Of a stretch of DNA of 21,595 nucleotides, positions 10,601 through 18,961 are shown in pieces. Positions within the stretch are counted from its first letter, which is position 1; each line of letters opens with the position of its first letter. The notes beneath the pieces are model-generated. The model was not told where the DNA came from, did not search any database, and worked only from the letters and a program-made list of their open reading frames with translations. The position numbers and the translations under genes were made by a program. The stretch comes from Isoetes engelmannii (Eukaryota > Streptophyta > Lycopodiopsida > Isoetales > Isoetaceae), in contig JAANSK020266826.1 of assembly GCA_011763485.2 (NCBI GenBank), positions 1 through 21,595 of the forward strand, given 5' to 3'.

Positions 10601-11629
10601 GTCAAACTCTATTCAATCCTAATGCTTCCCCCCTTTTTAAAGGGTCTACTTGATTCTTGGGAGACAGTTCGTGCACTCTTTCGACTTAATCCTGATGCAT
10701 GCACACAATTAAGTGCTCCGTATTGGTGGATTCCATTGGATAATCATTTGCCTCTGTGTGTTGATGTACATCCATTAACTCAGCGGCGCTAGAGGCTGAC
10801 TGGAGTTCTCATAGTAGGTGCTTGGTATGAGGCTGGTCACTTGTTGCATTGGGATGCTTTTCAAACTAAGTTCATGCTATCTCGATGGGACAGAGGTATC
10901 TGGCAAAAGGTGGCTAATGTTCTGCCAGCCACTTCCTCCCAAACAGCTGATGTGCCTATTTGGATTGGTCCTCAAATTGTCAACGCACAACGTCTTGTGC
11001 ACTCTTTATATCAGAAGTTAGCCGACGTTGATGTTGTTCCCCGTCGGGCTGGTTGGCAGCTTCGCCTTCCTCCTCCTCAATAGAAGCGAGTGTGGGTCTG
11101 GGCTTGGGATAAGTTTCTTCATCCTAAAGTCTCTGCCTTGTGGTGGCAAATCCTTCACAGATGTCTGCGGGTTAACGTGCTGGTCCATAAGTTTGCTCCC
11201 CCTATTTCAGAACTTTGCCCATTGTGTAAGCGGCAACTTGAAACTCTCGAGCATTGTTTTTTCCTATGCGACCAAGTCCAGCCAGTTTGGTCATGGTTGT
11301 TATCTCTTTTTGATGTGGCCTTGACTTGCCAGCAAGTGCTTCTTGCGATTTACCCCTCCACATGGAATAGGTTGCGACAGCAGGCTTTTCATTTGGCATC
11401 AGATTGGTTGGTGTGGTCTATTTGGAAAAGGTGACAGTGGTGCATCTTCAAAGGCTTAACAATTACTGCTGACCAACTTCTTCATGAGGCACAAGATAGT
11501 TTGATAAAGGCATACCAATGTTCTCAGCTCGCACCTGAGAAGAAACACTTGAATTTTGAGGTGTATTTGGGTATTTCACTCCTTGCAGAGGTGGGTTGCT
11601 TCACTCAGTGGATTATCTTTGTTCGCTGA
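10600..11629 (+). mobile_element. LINE reverse transcriptase C-terminal part, zf-RVT family (copy F)
   Basis: A single frame of about 340 codons runs from near 10600 to a stop at 11627-11629. It encodes PPFLKGLLDSWE, HWDAFQTKF, LSRWDRGIW, WAWDKFLHPKVSALWWQILH, then a CX2CX8HX4C knuckle (CPLC...LEHCFFLC, about 11217-11270) and the WLVWSIWKR block. This is the standard C-terminus of plant L1-type retroelement ORF2, which the zf-RVT domain marks. Three in-frame stops interrupt it (TAG 10790-10792, TAG 11081-11083, TGA 11432-11434), with no frameshift. The polymerase core and endonuclease are absent, so the copy is 5'-truncated. It belongs to a different family from copies A to E. No terminal hairpin of their type was seen. 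Confidence 0.85.
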
Positions 11630-12649
11630 TATTTTATTCCTGGTCTTTGTGAAAAATTAAATATTATGAGAAATATGTATATGCTTTGGAAAAATGCAAA
11701 TAAAACTCATATTGTGATATGGCGAAATAATGAATCTCTACGACACTGTTACATGCATTTGGGTAATATTATAGAAACGGAGCTTATGATGTGAAACACA
11801 TTCATATAAGGATTTAGCGCAGTTGTTCTCATAAATGAATTGCACAAGCATTCTTCCCCAAGACACTTGTAAGAACATCCAATGCAAGTTTTATTCAGTC
11901 ATAAAAATCCTCCATGTGAGTTTACAAGTCTCAAATATGCTACAGAAATACATGTCTTTTGTTGATGGACATGCTTTTACCAGGGAAAATATGGGATACC
12001 ATGGATGTGATGTTTCTAAAAAATGTCTAACCAATTACCAGAACATAACAAAATAACCTTACAAAGGGATAGGAACCTGCAATGCATAATTTTAGTCTTG
12101 CAGCGACTTTGAAATTTGGGATATCTCTAAAATGTGAGTCAATATCAAACTTTTGCTCTAGACATGAGAATTACACAATTGGTAGAAGTAAAACTAAGCT
12201 CTGAATCATAAATATTTAAGCTTAAGAACATGTAGAACTTTTATTTGCTTCATAATAACCTTGTTGGAAACAATGATACCTGCTTCAGTGCCTATTTATA
12301 ACGCTGGTGTATGACTGCACTCCTTCAAACAGACTTAGAGCTATCTTTGGCCCTCTGTGCCAGAGGAGAGATGTTGTTTTGATTATGCCTTTATGCTTTG
12401 CATCCTTAACCATCATAATCGAACCCCCCTAGACTAAGAGAGGTAAATTGAAACAGAAGCATTACGAAAGCAAACGAATCATGTATTAAGGGAAACCCTC
12501 TTCCAGAAACATCTAGAGATTAGATTCTACCCATGAAGATCAATCAGAAAAACCAAAATGAAAGAACCTAGACCCCAAACAATGTGGGATGGTAGACTAT
12601 GCAGTGGTTGTTTTTACCTTATCTTAAAGAAAAATGTGTTCTTCTGGAG
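11630..12649. other. Intergenic stretch, nothing recognised
   Basis: AT-rich sequence without a recognisable gene. The first part may be the 3' untranslated end of LINE copy F. The part near 12600 leads into the PPR pseudogene and could hold decayed upstream repeats of it. Confidence 0.45.
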
Positions 12650-13990
12650 TATCATGAGTATTGTGTATACGCATAGTGGGAATATCACAAGGCACAACGA
12701 CTGTTTGATGTAGTACCACAAACATAATGTAGTCACTTGGACCACCATGGTTTCAGGTTATGCTGAACATGGTTACCACAATAATGCAATCCAGCTCTTT
12801 AAGCATATGCTAATGGAAAGTATAGAACTCAATGAGGCAAGCTTTGTTAGCATTCTTAGTGCATTTACCGATGAGGACTCACTGGCCGAAAGCACATGCA
12901 TGCTTATATAATTCAGTACAATTTGGGCATGAGTTGTGTTGAATGCTCTTATCAACATGTATGGGAAGTGTAACAGTGTTGGAGATGCTCTGGTGGTATT
13001 TGGAAAAATGCCTGAATGAAATGTGATTTCATGGAATGCTATGATCTCAGCATATAACCATGAAGGCAATGGCAAAGGAGCACTTGATCTATTCCATCAA
13101 ATGGAAAAATGTAGCATTGTTTTAGACAGAGTGGCATTTCTCAACCTTTTTAGGCTTGCACATGTGAGTTGGATATAAATGTCGGCAAACATCTACATTA
13201 GAAACTCATGCTCAGGGGATTGGAATTAGACCCTAGTAGTGGTGGTGTTCTCATCAAAATGTATGGAAAATGCCGGAATGTGAAAGATACACGTTCGGTT
13301 TTCGATAAAATGGCTAAGCAAGATGTCCATTTATGGACAACAATGGTTACTGTTTACGCAGAGAATGATAATGCGGATGCTCTATACCTGTTTATAGAAC
13401 GCAGACAGGTGGTGTGTCTCCAAATGACATTACATACATTGGTATTCTTAATGCATGTGCATAGGAAATGAAATTTCATCGAGGTAGAAAATTTTGTGCT
13501 CTTGTCCCTTCTGAATTCTTTAATTCACATACTTTGAGCTACGCTCAGTTTATATGCAAAGTCTGGAAGTTCGGAAGAAGCTAGTCAAATATTTTGGAAG
13601 CTGAAAGAAAAGGGTTTGGGAATCATGGACCAGTATATTGGGATCACATGCCCAACATGGAAATGCAAAGAAGAGCTTGAAGCTTTTCAAAAGAATGCAC
13701 TTAGCTGGTGTTTTAACAGACACTGTAACCTTTGTCAACATATTGTCTGTATTGACTCACGCTGGTGACGTGAATGTAGGCATATACCCTTCTTTCAATA
13801 ATGCCAGACTATGGCATTATCCCAAGAATTTCAATGGAGCACTATCATTGCCTCATTGACCTCCTTGCAAAGGCAGGTTGTCTGGATATAGCAGAACAAG
13901 TCCTTTATACCTGCCTGCCAGTTAAACCTACAGCTCGGTCGTATGCGATGATGTTAAGTGCATGCAACATGGTGCGCGATGGCTTGATTG
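12650..13990 (+). pseudogene. PLS-type pentatricopeptide-repeat (PPR) protein pseudogene
   Basis: PPR proteins bind organellar RNA, and PLS-class members specify RNA editing sites. Recognisable repeat blocks occur in shifting frames. They include VTWTTMVSGYAEHG (about 12733-12774), NALINMYGKC (about 12943-12972), NVISWNAMISAYNHEGNGKG (about 13020-13080), LIKMYGKCRNVKDTRSVFDK (about 13250-13310), HLWTTMVTVYAEN, and a C-terminal E-type block, MEHYHCLIDLLAKAGCL then KPTARSYAMMLSACNM (about 13832-13970). An in-frame TGA at 13017-13019 stands where PER-NV is usual, and several frameshifts and gaps separate the blocks. The start is not identified. No DYW deaminase domain follows, because the match ends near 13990 where a palindromic repeat cluster begins. 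The blocks are long and well kept, so loss of function is probably not ancient. No introns are evident. Confidence 0.85.
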
Positions 13991-14037
13991 GACAGGGGGA
14001 TTCAACTAACCTTAACAGACTGCTCCTTGGGTTTTTA

Positions 14038-14143
14038 TGGCTAAAATAGCCTTAACGCCCTAGGGCGTTATATATCACGAAGCCCATTGACGCTCTAGGG
14101 CGTTATCACGAAGCCTTATAACACCCTCGGAGCAAGGTGTTAA
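14038..14143. repeat. Cluster of TAACGCC/GGCGTTA palindromes
   Basis: A perfect 18-nt palindrome, TAACGCCCTAGGGCGTTA, lies at 14053-14070. It recurs at 14088-14105 with two changes, and both copies are followed by CACGAAGCC, forming a 31-35 bp direct repeat. A third unit at 14119-14142 has the stem TAACACC/GGTGTTA, where the change is matched on both arms. A small stem, GGCTA/TAGCC, lies at 14038-14050. It directly follows the truncated end of the PPR pseudogene. No protein-coding sense was found. Confidence 0.85.
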
Positions 14144-14316
14144 GGGAGATAATGCCTTGGCCCTCAGGCGTTAATGGGAATAAAATTCTCGAGCAATATG
14201 GCCATGGCCAAAATGGCTCGGGCATGCCGCCGCACGCCCTCGCTATTTTGGCCATGGCCATATTACCCTTGAATTTTATTCCCATACCGCCCTCTGACCA
14301 AGGCGTTATCTACTCC
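14144..14316. repeat. Long foldback (inverted repeat) of about 170 nt
   Basis: Two arms pair over about 70 nt each around a 30-nt GC-rich loop (14215-14244). The stem has a perfect 20-bp inner segment centred on GGCCATGGCC (14195-14214 with 14245-14264). A 6-nt internal loop (14189-14194 opposite 14265-14270) separates it from a perfect 15-bp segment, ATGGGAATAAAATTC (14174-14188 with 14271-14285). Beyond that, 14148-14160 pairs with 14298-14310, with one G-T wobble. Each outer arm carries a TAAYGCC...GGCGTTA unit like those in the neighbouring cluster. It could be a MITE or foldback element, or the template of a hairpin RNA. No terminal duplication was identified. Confidence 0.85.
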
Positions 14317-14539
14317 ATAACATAGCACATGCAATTCATCCAAAATTAACATTGATATTAGCAGAACCAAACAATGTTGAAACAAGACCTCAAACTACAC
14401 TTTGACTAACCAAACATGCATGCACAAGATGCAGACAACATTTGACAAAATTTCTTGTAGATTTAGATTTAGATTTATATCTTGGCATGTTGCAACAGAT
14501 GAATGATTTGGATTTAAGTACAATTCTCTCTCTGTTTCT

Positions 14540-15321
14540 GTAGGGAACTAGAGGATAAAGCATGTCGATTTGTCATTCAACTTTCAAAACATCATTGTAC
14601 TAGTTTCTACTTTGTGAAGGGGTTTGGTTTTGTGAAGGGACTTGGTTTGCTCGCTGATCTATGCAATCGGACCACTGATTGGTGCTTGCTAGTTCTGATC
14701 TTGAGCTTTTGGAACAATATCTCACTGGTCGTTTTTCTCAAAAGATATGGGGATGCAATTACCTTCAAGTTAAACCTGGTCACTACCATGCAAAACCCCA
14801 ACTTTGGCACCAGAACCACAAGCTTAGTTGCTTGCTTCCTTATCCAAGAAAAAGCTTGTAGCTATTGCATCAATTTGCACTTGGTCCCACAAGCTCCATA
14901 TTGAGGGATGTAGTTGAGCGCGGCTGCAATTGCTGCGAGAAGCAAGATTATGTGCATTTTTCCAGTTACAGGTATTGAAGATGAACACCATATTCTTCTG
15001 AGATGTCCTGCTTTTGAGATGGTCAGGAATCGCCGCTATTTGACCTTGGCATTTCATTCCACGCTCCCATAATTTCTCAGAGCACCATCTGTGCATGACT
15101 TGGCATTATACATACTTGAGGTTCTAGATGCACGTCTTCAATTGCTGAGCCCTTAGTAGTCCTGATCTACTTATTGTTTCCTGATTGTCTAGTATCATCA
15201 TTACTACAAAGGTTTTTCCATTGGAAACTTTTCAAGGCATGGTTGTACTAGCCTTTTGTATGGATCCCATGACCTCTTGGTCTTCGTGGATGTTAAAAAA
15301 ATCTATGCTATTCTATTCTTT
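14540..15321 (+). mobile_element. LINE 3' half (copy B)
   Basis: Broken frames encode ELLEQYLTGRFSQKIWGCNY, LQVKPGHYHAKPQLWHQ, ICTWSHKLHIEG, then IEDEHHILLRCPAFEMVRNR (about 14965-15035), the C-terminal part of a LINE reverse transcriptase. At least one frameshift and several stops are present. The expected second Cys of the knuckle (CX2C) is replaced by CIFP, and copy A also lacks it there, so the loss predates both copies. The 3' end has the terminal hairpin CCATGACC-TCTT-GGTC...GTGG at 15267-15289, followed by an A-run and TCTATGCTATTCTATT. It shares its end with copy A in inverted orientation. The left boundary is approximate. Confidence 0.75.
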
Positions 15322-16819
15322 AGATCATTGATGTTTTTATATAAAACTTGCATCTTTCTTGTATGGTTTGGTTTGGCACAATGATCCAATTTTTGTTCTT
15401 CATGTCCCACACGATTGCCTATCATATTTCTTAAACTTCACAACCTTTACAAATCTCATTTGTGAATGATTGATATCTAACAACAAGATTCCACCAACAC
15501 AAGACCATCATCTCCATCACACAAAACACAGGTGCATTTTATATGACAATATAAGATCTAAATAGTAAGTCTATCAATGTGCAAAGCACAACTGATTATA
15601 ATGATCTGACTTTACATTTTAATAGGATGTTCACACAAAACAACTTTGCACTGATTGGAAGAAGATATCTTATCCAAGGTTCTTGCCAAAAATGACCCAT
15701 CGCTGCAAAAGTTGTTTTGTAGTGCTATCCAAGATAAACCAAGATCTAGAATATTTCTATACTGGCATAGGTGTACAAGTTGGATGGACACTTACACTCC
15801 AAAAATGTAATGTGATCCACACATAGGCTCTAAAACCAAACAACAAATTGCCATTTCTACATGTTAAAGGCAAAAAATAGACCCACACACATACAAAAGT
15901 AATGTTTTAAACTTACCTCTAACTAATATTCTGCCAGCTTGTACCTCTAGCCACACAATTTTTTTAAATAGAGTTGCCACACTGCCCCAATTTCATAATG
16001 GATGGAGTGATTCATACAAACACAACAATACTCTTGATTGTCAGTCATTGGTTTCAATTGCTAGCTATCTTCTATTCAATTCTTTTTACCAATTCTAAAC
16101 TACATTCGATGCAAGGAACATGCAACACACATACATATGATCAAAGAAACTACTCAAAATTTCTTGCTCAAAGAAAGAAACTGGACTTGTGTTATTGAAT
16201 TCAATAGCTAACCAATACTTGAAGACATGGCATTTGCGTTATCAATAGAAACTTGTTTCTTCCTTCCACTACAGTTCAACAAATAACAGCATCCAAAACC
16301 CATCAGATGGAAGATCCGATATCCTCTATCCATTGTCTGTGTCTAGCATATCAAAGCTCTAACTTAAGCATCTTCAAAATATCATTATCTTAGGTTCTAG
16401 ACCCCATCTACAACACAATTGCGAGGGCAACCCACAGGCTTATTGATTTGAATAGTACCCAAGAATCAAATAATTCTTGAAGGTCATATGTGTCCAGCTT
16501 TTGCTGATGAAATCTTGTTAAGATTCTAAAAAATGGGATGGAAAGTACCAAAATTTCAATAGTATGGCGTCATTATCTCTGTGTTGGCTCCCACAGTTTT
16601 TTCTCGAAAACTTTTTAACTCGACACTCAATAAGCTCCTTTTGATTAACAATTCTTCTTTGGAGAGTTTTTATAGTGGTCTAAGTATATTGAATAAACGT
16701 TCATTCTCACGTTCATATAGGTTATGTTTTTTTCTCTTTTGAAGGCATTCTTTTCCCACAACTATCAAAAACTACTGAATGGGTGGGACTTGCGTAGAAT
16801 GTTTCCCAAGCTACAAGTT
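15322..16819. other. Intergenic stretch, nothing recognised
   Basis: About 1.5 kb of AT-rich sequence with only short open frames. No domain, tRNA or repeat family was identified on either strand. Confidence 0.5.
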
Positions 16820-17199
16820 GATGGTTTGGATATCTCTTGAAATAAAAATGAAGGTAGGGCCTCAGATATTGGATCTAAACTGTCTCAGGATAGTCCCACT
16901 TCTACAGAGTTACATAGCCCCACTTCTACGGATTTACTGAAAGATGTGAGTATTGACAAAGATAAAAATACTCAGGTGGAAGGTACAAATACACCCCGAG
17001 CTAATATTGGTTGTAACTCCGTTCCATTAACCAATCATGGATTGGCTGGATGGAACCAACATGTATTAGACTCGAAATGGAAATTGGTTAGAGGAAAAGG
17101 GTCAAGGGGAACTAATTGTCATGATCTCGTGGTTGCTCAAAACGTTGAGAGAACAACACGCATGGGAACAAGGAGATTCGATGTGCATCGATGTTCCAC

Positions 17200-17273
17200 A
17201 AGATCAATTCCCTGATCCGTTAGACAGGATACCCCTAAGATCAATTCCTTGATCCGTTAGACAAGATACCCCT
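17200..17273. repeat. 37-bp tandem duplication inside LINE ORF1
   Basis: Two adjacent 37-bp units starting with AAGATCAATTCC (17200-17236 and 17237-17273) differ at two positions, C/T and G/A. Because 37 is not divisible by three, the duplication shifts the ORF1 frame. Confidence 0.9.
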
Positions 17274-17376
17274 TCACATAAATAGGTAGGCAGATCTGGT
17301 GATAGAGGAAGTATGTGAGGAAGGAAAAAATGTTGACCATGAGTCCCGTAAGAAAAATAGGCAGGCGGAAGAAGAG

Positions 17377-17412
17377 GTGAGTAAGGCGAATAAGGTGAGT
17401 AAGGTGAGTAAG
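17377..17412 (+). repeat. 9-bp tandem repeat, VSK-type codon repeat
   Basis: Four 9-bp units: GTGAGTAAG, GCGAATAAG, GTGAGTAAG and GTGAGTAAG. In frame they read VSK-ANK-VSK-VSK within the basic tail upstream of the endonuclease start. Confidence 0.85.
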
Positions 17413-17520
17413 GAAAAAATCTATTTTGACAAATTGATTATAAGACTCTAAATTGAAACATTAGGGGGGCGAAGTCATCGGAGGTGGAAGTAGATTAGCT
17501 TTAGCTTTGAAACTGTGAGA

Positions 17521-17927
17521 AAGTTTTTGTTTTTTTAGGCGTTCGTGATGTAAAAGTATATACTCGTACTATGTGATTACCTTTGCATATCCGATTGGAT
17601 TATGCAGGTGGATTGATATTACATAGAGTTAAGTTGTACTTGATGTTGACAATGAATCGAAATGTCCTTCAACCAAAAAAAATAGAACAACTTTATTTTT
17701 GGCAAGTCCTTCATGTTGCCATCAAGCCTACAGAGGAATCTAGAACTTCAAATTAATCCAAAAGACTCTGGGTTTCTGCATGAAAGTTTTTTTTTGAAGG
17801 CCAGAAAGAAATGTCTATGCTTATACTTGAACTTACAGATGCATAGTAGACATGGCAGGCAACCCATAAAATGGGACCAACTTGTTTTGTTTTAGAAAGA
17901 CTGGTTTGCATCCGTCTAAAAAGTTGC
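17521..17927. other. Unassigned stretch after the LINE fragment
   Basis: No clear gene. The frames around 17560-17680 may be decayed ORF2 and a LINE end: an A-run at about 17671-17681 follows CCTTCAACC. The evidence is too weak to define an element. Confidence 0.35.
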
Positions 17928-18118
17928 TGCAGAATGGGCATGGGGATGCCCTTCCAACATCAAGATCCCATTCTAGCAACCCAGGCAATCGGTACGATTT
18001 GCAACGAGCATAGGGATGCCCATCTAACATCGACGATCCCCATTTGCACAATGATCACGAGAACGCCCATGCCAGTTTGTAGAATGGGCATGCCCTTCCA
18101 CCATCACCAATCCATTTC
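17928..18118. repeat. Degenerate repeat with GGGCAT/ATGCCC palindromes
   Basis: Three related units of about 45 nt begin near 17931, 17999 and 18077, with the pattern TGCARAATGGGCAT..GATGCCC..CCAACATC..GATCCCCATT. The first contains a perfect GGGCAT-GGGG-ATGCCC stem and the third the palindrome GGGCATGCCC. The frame across it encodes only His/Met/Pro-rich repetitive peptide. Family unknown. Confidence 0.65.
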
Positions 18119-18961
18119 CATAACAAGGTACCCATTCTGGCCATAGCTACCCCAAACAGGAACGAGAATTTTTGATTCAAAATTTAACGGAATGGGAACA
18201 AAATATTCGAGTATATTCGAGAGATTTTTCGAGTATATTTGAGTATATTCAAAGGATGGAACTTATGAATCTCTGGACCCTAGAGACCAGAGTTGTTCCC
18301 CGGAGTTGGGAACAGGAATGGAGTTGGGAACTTGATTCCCAGTAGCTCTGATTCTAACACCTAAATAAGGGTTGCATTCTTTCACACAGCTGGAAGTTGC
18401 AGATTTTCTGGTATTGGCTTGACATCCCAGCAGCTGAACTAGTGGATTGCGCAGGTGGATGCCATCCTAATTTACCACATCACAGGAAGCCAAGCACCTC
18501 GGCTCCACACACGCATTCCACAACATCATGCTCATGGGGGGTGTGCAATTTTGCATATTCAATACAATGGACAACCCCATGAGCAAGGGTAGTTCTGGAC
18601 CCGCTTGCCTCCGGCTTATGCTATAATACTTCACGAATTAGCGATAAAGAGAATTAGCCAAGAGAATGGATAAATTAGCCAAATTAGCAAATTAGTGATA
18701 AAGCGACAAATTAGCCTCAAAATGGACATCAATGAGCTTCGCAACAAAGCAAAAATGGTTATGCAGACTTACCAGATCTGGCGTCTTTGCTTCCATCATT
18801 TCTCACTCTTATAGTGGAGAATAATAAATTTACAACTCATTTTCATATACAAACAGCATGTTATTGTCTCAATTAGGCCTTATCTAATCTGAAATGCAAA
18901 TTTTAAAATGGCTGCACCTGCCAGTTAACATATTTCTTACAAGCCTTACTAAGACAGAAGC
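18119..18961. other. Downstream flank of the oxidoreductase gene, short repeats only
   Basis: This holds GAGTATATT repeats (about 18208-18250), an 18271-18292 CTCTGG/CCAGAG stem, GAGTTGGGAAC duplicated near 18302-18331, and repeated AATTAGC near 18640-18720. The last part should include the 3' UTR of the - strand gene ending at 18962. No AATAAA on the - strand was seen in the nearest 150 bases. Confidence 0.5.

Larger units (their letters stand above)
16820..17520 (+). mobile_element. LINE ORF1 fragment and start of the endonuclease ORF
   Basis: An open frame (about 16852-17215) encodes a Ser/Thr/Asn-rich, basic protein with a small duplicated SPTSTELH/SPTSTDLL motif and ending in KWKLVRGKGSRG. 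This resembles the C-terminal part of plant LINE ORF1. About 230 bases on, in another frame, KTLN-stop-NIRGAKSSEVE (17442-17495) matches the start of a LINE AP endonuclease (LSWNIRGA...), with TGA at the Trp position (17454-17456). ORF1 is disrupted by a 37-bp tandem duplication that shifts the frame. The rest of ORF2 is missing or too decayed to recognise. The ORF1 call rests on composition and position only, while the NIRGA motif is the stronger evidence. Confidence 0.55.

Noticed and set aside
14144-14316. Foldback as a plant MIR gene
   Set aside because: The arms are almost perfectly paired over long segments and contain internal palindromes, more like a MITE or inverted-repeat locus than a conserved microRNA precursor. 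No known mature microRNA was recognised, so it is kept only as a repeat.
18620-18640. Bacterial-type promoter-like TATGCTATAAT
   Set aside because: The window is plant nuclear DNA, and no gene follows that would use it. It is taken as a chance match.
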